From NCBI GenBank assembly GCA_023265135.1, contig JAHFUM010000001.1:437632-501631 (forward strand): a stretch of 64,000 bases of DNA. The letters run 5' to 3'. The position numbers were made by a program, and so were the translations under genes. Source of the DNA: Nitrosarchaeum sp. GTDB taxonomy: Archaea; Thermoproteota; Nitrososphaeria; Nitrososphaerales; Nitrosopumilaceae. Position 1 is the first letter of the stretch; each line of letters starts with the position of its first letter. Below are positions 1 to 8,178 of the stretch, one piece after another. The notes beneath the pieces are model-generated. The model saw only the letters and a list, made by a program, of their open reading frames with translations, was not told the origin of the DNA and did no database searches.

Positions 1-658
1 AATCAAAATAATTAATTTTGAATATTTTTTTTGTATTTCCGACTTGATTTAATGAATTTAGCATCAAACTATCATCCGTTCTTTTAAGATGATACATTGC
101 AGATCTTTTTGAATCTATAATATGTCTACCTCCTGGAGAAAGAATCCATTCACCATAGTCATTTTTTCTAACAATACCCGTTATTATCACTGAAGAACCA
201 CACTCACTTCCAATAGACGAAAGTAACATTAATGATGCATTAACAAATCTCCCAGATTCTTTTTCATCAAATAGGCTGTAAAAGCCATTAAACGAATCAA
301 TTATCACCAAAAATTTTCCAGCCGATATTTTTTTTGCTACTTCAGATACAATTTTTTCCCAGTTTGTCTTACTTGGACAATGAACCTCAACTTTGTCATT
401 TTTTTCAATCATTTCTGAAATGATATAACCACTATAAAGTAAGTCAAAATCTAAAAAAATTACTGGATAGTTTATGGAATCAATTAATTCATTTAAAAAT
501 TCAGCTTTAAGAAAAGGTTCAGAACATAAAATTATGTTTGGATTTTTATTTGAAAATTCTTCTTTTACATATATTAAATCATCATCTAAAATCTGTTCAG
601 GATTTTTATCCAACAATCTCTTAGCATCTAACAGATATAATAATGAATTTGACTTCAA
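1..658 (-). CDS. RecA/KaiC-like protein with degenerate P-loop (partial, runs off left edge)
   Basis: An open frame of about 219 codons reads leftward from a TTG at 658-656 and leaves the window, so only the N-terminal part is visible. There is no in-frame ATG before about residue 80, and an in-frame TAG lies just upstream of the TTG, so TTG is the only reasonable start. The fold looks like a RecA/KaiC ATPase: a strand NIILCSEPFLKAEF sits where Walker A should be but lacks GxxxxGKT, followed by a Walker-B-like KFLVIIDSFNGF and a strand SSVIITGIVRKNDYG. I infer a RadA/KaiC paralogue that has lost ATP binding. It overlaps the divergent aminotransferase start by 16 bases. Function unknown. Confidence 0.6.
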   Translation of the reverse strand, partial: MKSNSLLYLLDAKRLLDKNPEQILDDDLIYVKEEFSNKNPNIILCSEPFLKAEFLNELIDSINYPVIFLDFDLLYSGYIISEMIEKNDKVEVHCPSKTNWEKIVSEVAKKISAGKFLVIIDSFNGFYSLFDEKESGRFVNASLMLLSSIGSECGSSVIITGIVRKNDYGEWILSPGGRHIIDSKRSAMYHLKRTDDSLMLNSLNQVGNTKKIFKINYFD

Positions 659-1793
659 AAGATATATCGGAAGATTTTCCTAACTCCGGTAAAATTTATC
701 TGAATAACGCTTCTGTTTCTTTGATGCCTTTACAAAGCATTGAAGCAATGAAAGATTTTCTAATTTCCTATAATTCTAGAGGACCTGATTCAATAAATTC
801 TGACCTGTTTGTTACTGAAAAATTATGGAATACTAGAAAAATTATTGCAAAAATTATCAATTATAATCCAGAAGAAGTTATCTTGACTCAAAGTACTACT
901 GATGGAATTAACATAGTGGCAAACGGTCTATCTTTTAAACAAAATTCTAATATTATAATTCGAGGATTATCACATGAACATCATGCAAATTTTTATCCTT
1001 GGCTTCGATTACAAAATAAAACTAAAATCAAAAATTTATCTATAGATAAAAATGGGTTTTTTGATTTTAACGAACTTAAAACATTTCTTGATAATAATAC
1101 AAAACTAATATCTATTAGTCATGCATTGTACAATACTGGTTCCATATTACCAGTAGAAAAAATTGGTAACATGCTTGAAAATTTTACTTCATTTTTCATA
1201 GATAGTGCACAGACTGTTGGATGTATAGGTAATTTTGATGTGACAAAGATTAAATGTAATTTTATGTCTTTTAACGGATCTAAGTGGTTATGCGGACCTA
1301 TGGGAACAGGATTATTTTATTGTAACAACAAATCACAGGAATTACTAGAACCTATGACCATTGGTGGAGAATCAGCAATGATCTATGATAATACCAATCT
1401 AGCATTCAAAAATATTCCCGATAAATTTCAAACAGGATTTCGTAATTATGTTGGAATGGTAGGTTTAGAATCATCAGTAAATTATCTTCTTAAGTTTGGT
1501 ATGGAAAATATCCGTAAAAAAATCTTTATCTTTCAACTCTTTTAAGAGATGAATTATCTAAAATTAAAAATATTATTCTATATGGTTCGGAGATCCCTGA
1601 GGAAAGAACTAGTATAATTTCTTTCAATATTGAAGGTCATGATCCAGAAGCAATAGTAGAAAAATTGGAAAAACAAAACATCATATTGGCTGTTAGAGAA
1701 ATTTTAGAAAAAAAGATCGTACGAGCATCTCCTCATTTTTTTAATACTGAATCTGAAATACTTCAAGTTATTGATGCAATAAAAAACCTATAG
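643..1793 (+). pseudogene. Class V aminotransferase / cysteine desulfurase-like, with a one-base frameshift
   Basis: PLP-dependent class V (NifS/isopenicillin-epimerase-like) protein. Frame one covers about 291 residues, including the PLP lysine in MSFNGSKWLCGPMGTG and the PLP aspartate in FIDSAQTVG, then stops at 1543-1545. The missing C-terminal domain continues in the -1 frame from about 1518 to a TAG at 1791-1793 (for example LSTLLRDELSKIKN and KKIVRASPHFFNTE). The switch lies at a run of seven A at 1516-1522; one extra A would restore a protein of about 383 residues. It may be a sequencing or assembly error in a homopolymer, a recent inactivation, or ribosomal slippage on AAA codons. Both halves look under coding constraint, so decay would have to be recent. 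Confidence 0.8.
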
Positions 1794-2063
1794 ATTTTCT
1801 TGTTCTTCTATTACCATCATTGTTAAAGTTGATTGTATTTTACCAATTTTTCTAACTTTGTTTGTGATAATTGTACGCAATTTTTCAGCGTCTTTAGATG
1901 ATAATTTTAAGACTATATCATATACTCCATAAACACCTTGAACCTCATAATCCACTTCCTCATTTGAAAGAATGCGTTTAACATCAGCTATTATTGATTC
2001 ATCAGATCCTAGATCAGAATTCAATAAAACATATGCTGTAGGCACATTGCAGATTTTCATCAA
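1788..2063 (-). CDS. Stand-alone Lrp/AsnC ligand-binding (RAM) domain protein
   Basis: A 91-residue protein consisting only of the alpha-beta sandwich ligand-binding domain of Lrp/AsnC regulators (AsnC_trans_reg family), with no helix-turn-helix. The beta-alpha-beta-beta-alpha-beta pattern is clear: AYVLLNSDLG, VQGVYGVYDIVLKL, then IGKIQSTLTMMVIEE. Such stand-alone RAM proteins are common in archaea; they form dimers or larger rings, may bind amino acids, and can assemble with full-length Lrp proteins. Starts are ATG at 2063 or the next ATG at 2060. It converges on the aminotransferase and their ends overlap by a few bases. The ligand cannot be told from sequence. Confidence 0.85.
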   Translation of the reverse strand: MMKICNVPTAYVLLNSDLGSDESIIADVKRILSNEEVDYEVQGVYGVYDIVLKLSSKDAEKLRTIITNKVRKIGKIQSTLTMMVIEEQENL

Positions 2064-2123
2064 ACAGTATTTAACCTTTCACAGATCTCAAAAATTGATT
2101 AATCCCTATCATAATTAATCGAT

Positions 2124-2768
2124 GTGAAACCAATAGATCTTACACTAACAATATCTAAATCCATTCCTACTTTTCCAGGTTCCCCAAAACCACAATTCAT
2201 TCTTTGGTCAACGCTAAAAGACGATGGATACAACCTTGAATTATTATTTCTTAGTTCTCATACAGGAACTCATCTTGATGCACCATATCATTTTGATAAA
2301 AATGGAGCAAAAATTCATCAAATACCTCTTGAAAGATTACTAAGAAATGGCATAATGATAAAAATAAAAAAGGGGAAAGATCAAGCGATTACCAAAAATG
2401 ACTTGGTTTCATTTGAAAAAAAAAATGGAAATATACCAAAACACTCATCAATAATCTTTCATACTGAATGGCAAAAACATTTGAATGATGATTTTTATTT
2501 TATTAATAACCCTGGTCTATCTGAATCAGCTGCTAAATACCTTGTATCAAAAGAGATCAATTTAGTTGGAATTGATTCACCTAGCATAGATTTAGGGAAA
2601 GATAAAACGTTCAGCGTTCATAAAATACTTGCAAAAAATAATATCTTAATTGTTGAAAACCTATCAAATCTAAATAAAATATCTTCAAAACAATTTGATT
2701 TTATAATTTTACCTTTAAAATTGAAAGATGCAACAGGTTCTCCAGTAAGAGCAATAGCTATTCAATGA
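2124..2768 (+). CDS. Cyclase / kynurenine formamidase family metal hydrolase
   Basis: A 214-residue member of the putative cyclase family (PF04199), which includes the kynurenine formamidase KynB and related metal-dependent amidohydrolases. The diagnostic HxGTHxDxPxH signature is present as SSHTGTHLDAPYHF (His46, His50, Asp52, His56), which binds the catalytic divalent metal. A later VGIDSPSIDLG matches the second conserved block. It begins with GTG at 2124 and ends by running 7 bases into the convergent radical SAM gene. No tryptophan-degradation genes are nearby, so the substrate is unknown; formamidase activity is only one possibility. Confidence 0.85.
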   Translation: MKPIDLTLTISKSIPTFPGSPKPQFILWSTLKDDGYNLELLFLSSHTGTHLDAPYHFDKNGAKIHQIPLERLLRNGIMIKIKKGKDQAITKNDLVSFEKKNGNIPKHSSIIFHTEWQKHLNDDFYFINNPGLSESAAKYLVSKEINLVGIDSPSIDLGKDKTFSVHKILAKNNILIVENLSNLNKISSKQFDFIILPLKLKDATGSPVRAIAIQ

Positions 2769-3820
2769 ACAAAATGAAATCTGTTTTTTTTATAATTTTT
2801 TGATAATTTACCAACAATTGGAATTTGATTTCCACAAAACCTGCATTTATTTCTCTCATCAAGATTCCAACCCTCAATATCAAAACCATATCTCTTGATT
2901 ACAATATTGTTACATTCAGGGCAGTAAGTATGCTCTAGAGTATGACCTGGTACATTTCCAACATATGCATATTTTAATCCAACTTTTTTTGCAATTTCAT
3001 GATGTTTTTCTAGAGTTTTTACAGGTGTAGAATCAAATTCCATCATTTTATAATCTGGATGAAAACGCAAAAAATGAATAGGCATCTCAGGACCAAACTG
3101 ATCATAAACAAATTTACATAATTTTTCTGCATGTTCTAAACTGTCTCCAACTTGTGGAACAATAAGATCTGTTATCTCTACATGAATTTTTGTTTTATCA
3201 TGAATTTCTGATAATGTATCGAAAATAGGCTGAGGATCAGGAATCCCAATAAATTTTCTTGTGAAATTAGGTTCTGCATTGCCTTTAAAATCAACCGTTA
3301 TAGAATCTAAAAATTCCCCCATCATTTTTACTGATTCTGGAGTATCATATCCATTTGAGACAAATACATTGTAAAGATTTTTTTGATGAGCTACTACTCC
3401 ACAATCTCTTGCAAATTCAATGAATATAGATGGTTCATTGTATGTGTACGCAATTCCATCCGCACCATTATCTAATGCCATTTTTACTACTTGTTCAGGA
3501 GTCATATCTGAACCCTCAACCTTTCTTCTTTGACTTATATCGTAATTCTGACAATATTTACAAAGCCAATTACATCCAGTTGTGGCAATAGAAAATACCT
3601 TAGATCCAGGATTATAATGAGTAACTGGCTTTTTTTCTATCGGATCAATATGTCCAGCTATTACTTTACCATATACAAATAAGTCCAACTTTCCATTTTC
3701 ATTGCCACGTACTCCACATAATCCAATTTGTCCATCTGCCATCTCACAGTATCTTGCACAGGCAGTACAACGAATTTTTTTGTTAGGTAATTTTTCATAA
3801 AGAATTGCCTCTTTATTCAT
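2762..3820 (-). CDS. amrS: AmmeMemoRadiSam system radical SAM enzyme
   Basis: A 352-residue radical SAM protein of the pyruvate-formate-lyase-activase-like family that co-occurs with AMMECR1 and MEMO1 homologues. The [4Fe-4S] motif CX3CX2C is visible in TTGCNWLCKYCQNY at about residue 82. An N-terminal cysteine-rich block (IRCTACARYCEMADG, then GLCGVRGN) is typical of the family, and the C-terminus carries a zinc-ribbon-like pair of CxxC motifs (YCPECNN and CRFCGNQ). The family is widespread in archaea, but its substrate is not firmly established. It is a single gene, diverging from the phosphatase at 3883 across about 60 bases that must hold both promoters. Confidence 0.88.
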   Translation of the reverse strand: MNKEAILYEKLPNKKIRCTACARYCEMADGQIGLCGVRGNENGKLDLFVYGKVIAGHIDPIEKKPVTHYNPGSKVFSIATTGCNWLCKYCQNYDISQRRKVEGSDMTPEQVVKMALDNGADGIAYTYNEPSIFIEFARDCGVVAHQKNLYNVFVSNGYDTPESVKMMGEFLDSITVDFKGNAEPNFTRKFIGIPDPQPIFDTLSEIHDKTKIHVEITDLIVPQVGDSLEHAEKLCKFVYDQFGPEMPIHFLRFHPDYKMMEFDSTPVKTLEKHHEIAKKVGLKYAYVGNVPGHTLEHTYCPECNNIVIKRYGFDIEGWNLDERNKCRFCGNQIPIVGKLSKNYKKNRFHFVH

Positions 3821-3882
3821 TTCAGATAATTATACACGTTTTTCCCATATAAGGCACATCTATTTTTCGTAATCCTAAAAAT

Positions 3883-4401
3883 ATGGAAAGTTCAATAGTT
3901 ATCATGAGTAAACCTGGAAATATTTGGAGAAAAGTGCACGGTAAAATTACTAAAAAACCAACCAATTTCTCATGGTTAATCGAAAACAAACTTGCAGGTT
4001 CAGGAATACCTACAAGTTTTGATGAACTAGATTGGATTCTAAAACAAGGTGTTAAATCTATTGTAACCATGACTGAAAATGCATTACCTGAAGAATGGGT
4101 AAGTGATGTTGGATACTTGCATGTACCTACACCAGATCTCACTGCTCCTGATATGGATAGAATAGATATTGCAGTTGATTTTATTCATAAAGAAATTTCT
4201 AATGATCAAGCCGTTATGGTTCACTGCGCAGCTGGAATGGGACGAGCGGGAACTATACTAGCTTGCTACTTGGTGAAATATCAAAAATATTCTGCAAAAG
4301 ATGCAATTAAAAAAATCAGAAAAGAAAGACCAGGTTCAATTCAGTCTGAAATACAAGAATTAGCAATTACTTTCTATGAAAAACATATAGAAAATCAATA
4401 A
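3883..4401 (+). CDS. Dual-specificity / tyrosine phosphatase family protein
   Basis: A 172-residue cysteine phosphatase. The P-loop HCX5R is intact as VHCAAGMGRAG (Cys115, Arg121), and a candidate general-acid aspartate lies in VPTPDLTAPD about 30 residues earlier, as in the compact dual-specificity phosphatases (DUSP23-like). It should hydrolyse phosphotyrosine, phosphoserine/threonine or a related phosphoester through a phosphocysteine intermediate. The ATG at 3883 is used; an internal ATG at 3904 would give a protein seven residues shorter. The substrate is unknown. Its end lies one base from the end of the convergent microprotein gene. Confidence 0.85.
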   Translation: MESSIVIMSKPGNIWRKVHGKITKKPTNFSWLIENKLAGSGIPTSFDELDWILKQGVKSIVTMTENALPEEWVSDVGYLHVPTPDLTAPDMDRIDIAVDFIHKEISNDQAVMVHCAAGMGRAGTILACYLVKYQKYSAKDAIKKIRKERPGSIQSEIQELAITFYEKHIENQ

Positions 4402-4402
4402 T

Positions 4403-4549
4403 TTACATAAATTGTGATACTAGTTTTCCATTCACAATTTTGATCTTTAGTACTTTATTTTCTTGAAACACTAAAGTAATTCCACCATCAGAATCAGGAT
4501 CTTCTACCTTTACTAGTTCTATCATTTTAATTTGTTCAAATTTATCCAT
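4403..4549 (-). CDS. Conserved-looking microprotein, tandem paralogue B (48 aa)
   Basis: A 48-codon frame from ATG (4549) to TAA (4403). It aligns along nearly its whole length with the neighbouring 50-residue protein upstream: VEDPDSDGGITLVFQENK against VEEPDKEGGITFIFKDNR, then KIVNGKL against KVVDGKL. The shared pattern of acidic turn, Gly-Gly-Ile-Thr strand and Asn/Asp-Gly-Lys-Leu turn suggests a small beta-hairpin or beta-meander. The paralogy is itself good evidence that both are translated. The gap to the upstream copy is only 6 bases, so they probably share one mRNA. Function unknown. Confidence 0.7.
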   Translation of the reverse strand: MDKFEQIKMIELVKVEDPDSDGGITLVFQENKVLKIKIVNGKLVSQFM

Positions 4550-4555
4550 ATTTTT

Positions 4556-4708
4556 TCACTCTGGAATTGATACAGCATCTAATTTTCCATCAACTACTTT
4601 AATAAACAAAAATCTATTGTCTTTAAAGATAAAGGTAATTCCTCCTTCCTTATCCGGTTCTTCAACTTCAAGTATTGGTTGTCCTAACAGACCATCATAT
4701 TTTGCCAT
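4556..4708 (-). CDS. Conserved-looking microprotein, tandem paralogue A (50 aa)
   Basis: A 50-codon frame from ATG (4708) to TGA (4556), upstream copy of a tandem pair. Key features are ILEVEEPDKEGGITFIF, DNRFLFIKVVDGKLD and a short charged end. Its partner at 4403-4549 shares the same spacing of acidic, Gly-Gly-Ile-Thr and Gly-Lys-Leu elements, with differences mostly conservative, as expected from an old duplication kept by selection. It starts about 30 bases after the end of the 178-residue gene at 4739-5275 on the same strand, so all three may be co-transcribed. No known domain is recognised. Confidence 0.7.
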   Translation of the reverse strand: MAKYDGLLGQPILEVEEPDKEGGITFIFKDNRFLFIKVVDGKLDAVSIPE

Positions 4709-4738
4709 GTTGATTAACTCAAAAAGTTCCTTATATCC

Positions 4739-5275
4739 CTAATTGATCGTGATCTCAATTTCCTTAGAACTGTTTTTAACATTTCCTGGTTCTGTATAAT
4801 CATGTTTTTGCCAAGAAGCAAAGACATCAGCTCCAATCTTGTGCTTACCTTTTCCTAAATCTGAAGCCTTGAAGACAAATTTTTCATTAAAATCAAATAA
4901 TTCCTGTCTTACTTCTTCTTCAGATAATCTAATAAATGGCTCAAAATTTTTGGCTACTTGAACCCAAATTCTTCTATCCTTATGAGGATTAACCAATTTA
5001 GGATTTCTTGTCCAAAAAATTGCTGCCTTTCTATAGGTATCAATGGTTTTACCAATCTCCTTTTTCCTAAACCCTCCAGAAATCAATTTTATACCGTATT
5101 TCAATTTGAATGACACATCATTATTGTTGTATGCCTTTGTCCAATTTGTCTCATTGAACGCATCTCTTAGTCCTCCATCCACTTTAAAACTGACATTAAC
5201 TTCTATATCGTCATTTAATGCGTATTTGTCCCTGTTTTTTACTATTCCAATATCTGAAATTTTACTTTCTACCAT
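4739..5275 (-). CDS. Hypothetical beta-rich protein (178 aa)
   Basis: No family recognised. The protein opens MVESKISDIGIVKN and contains regularly spaced hydrophobic strands (DIEVNVSFKV, VSFKLKYGIKLISGG, RRIWVQVAKNF, FNEKFVFKASDLG, HKIGADVFASWQKHDY, KEIEITIN), a pattern suggestive of an immunoglobulin-like beta sandwich. There is no signal peptide or membrane segment, so it is probably cytoplasmic. It diverges from rpoL across about 50 bases. The small paralogous microproteins follow on the same strand and could form an operon with it. Confidence 0.75.
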   Translation of the reverse strand: MVESKISDIGIVKNRDKYALNDDIEVNVSFKVDGGLRDAFNETNWTKAYNNNDVSFKLKYGIKLISGGFRKKEIGKTIDTYRKAAIFWTRNPKLVNPHKDRRIWVQVAKNFEPFIRLSEEEVRQELFDFNEKFVFKASDLGKGKHKIGADVFASWQKHDYTEPGNVKNSSKEIEITIN

Positions 5276-5326
5276 TCCAACCGCTCATAATGATTTATAT
5301 CCACAATAAGTGCTTTTTCCGAATAC

Positions 5327-5605
5327 ATGAATGCTCAAATTATCAGCTCAGAACCTAAAGAAATTAGCCTTTCTATCACAGAAACTGATATAGGAATTTT
5401 ATACATAATTCAACATGAGCTTCTCAAGGAATCAAACATCGATTTTGCAGGCGTTATTGTAAAACATCCTCTTACTAATGAATGCTGGATGAGAATCAAT
5501 TCAAATACTAAACCAATGCAAGAAATCAAAAAAGCTACAGATTCAGCAATAAAAATGGCTAATGACTTTAAGCAATTATTTAATTCTAAAATTAAGGTAA
5601 ATTAG
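5327..5605 (+). CDS. rpoL: DNA-directed RNA polymerase subunit L (Rpb11-like)
   Basis: A 92-residue protein matching archaeal RpoL / eukaryotic Rpb11, which pairs with subunit D to form the alpha-like assembly platform of RNA polymerase. Typical blocks are the N-terminal strand EPKEISLSITETDIG, the helix TIGNLL-type segment ILYIIQHELLKES, and the strand VIVKHPLTNECWMRI followed by the long C-terminal helix. Length is normal. The stop codon TAG (5603-5605) abuts the ATG of tfs, so the two are surely co-transcribed, with pcn and lysC following: a transcription and replication cluster. Confidence 0.93.
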   Translation: MNAQIISSEPKEISLSITETDIGILYIIQHELLKESNIDFAGVIVKHPLTNECWMRINSNTKPMQEIKKATDSAIKMANDFKQLFNSKIKVN

Positions 5606-5917
5606 ATGAAATTTTGCCCCAGTTGTGAGGTCAAATTAAAAAAAGGTGACTTGGGTCTCCAATGCCCAAAATGTGATTATGTTGAGGGAAAAGAAACTAA
5701 ACAAACTCAAAAGACAATTCATGAACATGAATCACAGTTTAATGTATTATCTCAAAATGAAACAGTAGAGGCATTACCTACAATTAAAATTGAATGTGAA
5801 AAATGCGGAAATGATGAAGCAGTTTGGTGGATGTTACAAACTAGAAGTGCAGATGAACCTACAACTCAATTCTATCGATGTTCAAAATGTAGATACACTT
5901 GGCGTAATTACGCATAA
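5606..5917 (+). CDS. tfs: Transcription factor S (TFIIS-like cleavage factor)
   Basis: A 103-residue archaeal TFS with two zinc ribbons. The N-terminal ribbon has CPSC and CPKC; the C-terminal TFIIS-type ribbon has CEKCGN and CSKC. The acidic hairpin that reaches the polymerase active centre and stimulates cleavage of backtracked RNA is intact: the Asp-Glu pair is seen in RSADEPTTQFYRC, so this should be an active cleavage factor rather than an inhibitory paralogue. The start ATG directly follows the rpoL stop. pcn begins 36 bases downstream. Confidence 0.93.
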   Translation: MKFCPSCEVKLKKGDLGLQCPKCDYVEGKETKQTQKTIHEHESQFNVLSQNETVEALPTIKIECEKCGNDEAVWWMLQTRSADEPTTQFYRCSKCRYTWRNYA

Positions 5918-5952
5918 CGTTTAACTGGAACATAAAACTCAAAAGAATTAGT

Positions 5953-6699
5953 TTGACTTTCGAAGCAAAAACAAGTGGTTCAGATGATCTTAAAGCTATC
6001 ATCTCTGCTATATCCACACTTGTAGAGGAAGCTACTTTTGTTGCAACAGCAGAAGGAATTACTTTTAGAGGAATGGATCCTTCTCACGTAGCTCTAATTG
6101 ATATATCTTGGCCTAACTCTGCATTTGAAAAATATGAATGTGATAGTGATATAAAATTTGGAGTTAGAATAGACGAATTTTCTAAACTCATCAAAAGAGC
6201 CGATAAAAAAGATAGTATTGAAATTAGTATTTCTGAACAAAACATGTTACTTGTAACAATTGGTAAAAATAAAAAATATAAAATGCGTTTAATTGAAAGC
6301 TCTGCAACCGATACACCATTACCAAAAATTCCATATGATTCTAAAATCACTTTATCATCTTCTAGATTTGACAAGATTCTCGGTGATGTCCAAGTTGTAT
6401 CTGATTATCTTACTATTCATACATCTGATTCTAAGGCAGATTTTTCCGGAAAAGGTGATTCGGGAGAAGTTGTTATTGATCTTGAAAAGGGTGCGGACGA
6501 AATAGGTGAAATCTCTTCAAAGGAGGACAGTATTGGCACGTATAGCCTTGAATACCTTAACCCCGTAGTTAAAGCGGTAGGTACAACTGCAGGTCAAATC
6601 ACATGCGAATTTTCTAGTGCAAAACCACTAAGAATTGAATTTAAGGTAGCCAATATAGGCAGAATCCACTTTTATTTGGCTCCAAGAGTAGAAAGTTAA
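5953..6699 (+). CDS. pcn: DNA polymerase sliding clamp PCNA
   Basis: A 248-residue PCNA, the ring-shaped processivity factor that holds DNA polymerase, ligase and Fen1 on DNA. Visible hallmarks are the N-terminal TFEAKTSGSDDLKAI, the FRGMDPSHVALIDI block, the interdomain connector region around residues 118-135, and the C-terminal LRIEFKVANIGRIHFYLAPR, which contributes to the PIP-box pocket. Length is typical of the homotrimeric form. It starts at TTG (5953); the next in-frame Met is too far downstream. It lies in the rpoL-tfs-pcn-lysC cluster. Confidence 0.95.
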   Translation: MTFEAKTSGSDDLKAIISAISTLVEEATFVATAEGITFRGMDPSHVALIDISWPNSAFEKYECDSDIKFGVRIDEFSKLIKRADKKDSIEISISEQNMLLVTIGKNKKYKMRLIESSATDTPLPKIPYDSKITLSSSRFDKILGDVQVVSDYLTIHTSDSKADFSGKGDSGEVVIDLEKGADEIGEISSKEDSIGTYSLEYLNPVVKAVGTTAGQITCEFSSAKPLRIEFKVANIGRIHFYLAPRVES

Positions 6700-6734
6700 A
6701 GCATTTAAAGATTAAATGATTCAGGTACTTTGAA

Positions 6735-8138
6735 TTGAGACTTGTTCTAAAATATGGCGGGACATCAATTTCATCCGCTAAAGATATCCAAGCAATTGCA
6801 AACTACATTAATTCATTATCTAAACATAACGAAGTAGCGATAGTCTGTTCTGCAATTAGTGGTACTACTGATGATCTAATAGAAATATCACAATCCATAA
6901 AAAAAGAAAACAAAGACAAAGCTGAACAGATTGCATCCAAAATTATCAACAGACATAAAGAACTTGTCAAACAAACAATCAAAAAATTAACAATTAGAAA
7001 AAAATTATTAGAAAAACTAGATATAGATTTTCGGGAACTCGTTGCATTAATTGAAGGCATGGTTCTATTGGGTGAAGTAACCCCTAGATCAATGGACTAT
7101 TTGATTTCATTCGGAGAACGTCTTTCAATAAAATTAATTTCTTTTGCACTTAATGATGTAGGTAAAAAATCAGTATTTCTAACTGGTAAAGAAGTTGGAA
7201 TTGTCACTGATTCGAATTTTGGAGAATCTAAACCATTAATGGATACTACAAAACTAAGAGTTTCTAAAACAATTGACTTGCAATTTTCCAAGAAAACAAT
7301 CCCGATAATAGGTGGATTTACAGGGGCAGATCAACATGGACATGTTACTACATTTGGTAGAGGAGGTTCAGATTATACAGCTACCATTATTGGTTCTTGC
7401 ATAAAGGCTGATGAAATTTGGTTAATGAGTGATATAGATGGATTAATGACTGCAGATCCGAAAATTGTGAAAAATGCCAAATTACTCAAAGAGGTGTCTT
7501 ATGTAGAAGCAATTGAAATGGCATTATTTGGAGCTAAACAAATTCATCCACGAACATTTGAACCATTATTAGCAAAAAAAATTCCAATGAAGATAAGAAA
7601 CTCCTTTAATGTAAAAAATGAAGGAACATTGGTAACTGACTCACCATCTATTTCCACTAAAAATACTGTAAAATGTGTGAGCAGTATTCGTCACAATGGA
7701 CTAATCGATATACGTGGTGGCAGTATGGTTGGTACTCCTGGTACTGCTGCAAAGATCTTTGCAACTCTTGCTAAATCTGGTATTAATGTAATGATGATCT
7801 CTCAAAACCCATCCGAATCTAGTATTACTATTGTAGTCAAGAATACAGATCTCGATAAAGCTGTTAATGCATTAGAAATGGAACTTTTAGGAAAAATTAT
7901 TAAAAAACTTGAAGTAACTACCGATGTTGCAATTATTGCACTTATCGGTTTAGGCATGCGTGGTACAGTTGGTGTTGCATCCAAAGTCTTTGGGGCTATA
8001 GAGAAAAACAAAGTTAACGTTGCAATGATTACTCAAGGTTCATCCGAACTAAATCTTGCATTTGTTGTCAAAGATTCAGATTCTCATGTAGCAGTTCAAG
8101 CTCTGCATAACGCATTTGAACTTGATAAAATTAACTAA
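6735..8138 (+). CDS. lysC: Aspartate kinase
   Basis: A 467-residue aspartokinase, which phosphorylates L-aspartate in the first step toward threonine, methionine and lysine. The N-terminal kinase signature KYGGTSISS follows the TTG start (6735); the amino-acid-kinase loop GRGGSDYTATIIG lies at about residue 210. Two ACT regulatory domains occupy the C-terminus (VGTPGTAAKIFATLAKSGIN and later MRGTVGVASKVFGAIEKNKVN), so allosteric feedback by threonine or lysine is likely. It follows pcn by 35 bases. No other amino-acid genes are adjacent. Confidence 0.93.
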   Translation: MRLVLKYGGTSISSAKDIQAIANYINSLSKHNEVAIVCSAISGTTDDLIEISQSIKKENKDKAEQIASKIINRHKELVKQTIKKLTIRKKLLEKLDIDFRELVALIEGMVLLGEVTPRSMDYLISFGERLSIKLISFALNDVGKKSVFLTGKEVGIVTDSNFGESKPLMDTTKLRVSKTIDLQFSKKTIPIIGGFTGADQHGHVTTFGRGGSDYTATIIGSCIKADEIWLMSDIDGLMTADPKIVKNAKLLKEVSYVEAIEMALFGAKQIHPRTFEPLLAKKIPMKIRNSFNVKNEGTLVTDSPSISTKNTVKCVSSIRHNGLIDIRGGSMVGTPGTAAKIFATLAKSGINVMMISQNPSESSITIVVKNTDLDKAVNALEMELLGKIIKKLEVTTDVAIIALIGLGMRGTVGVASKVFGAIEKNKVNVAMITQGSSELNLAFVVKDSDSHVAVQALHNAFELDKIN

Positions 8139-8178
8139 AAATAAAATCATTTAAAGGAAACAATTTCAAAGAATTTCA

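Noticed and set aside
3822-4142. 106-codon open frame on the minus strand
   Set aside because: It lies antisense to the phosphatase gene, whose P-loop and frame are convincing, and shows no features of its own.
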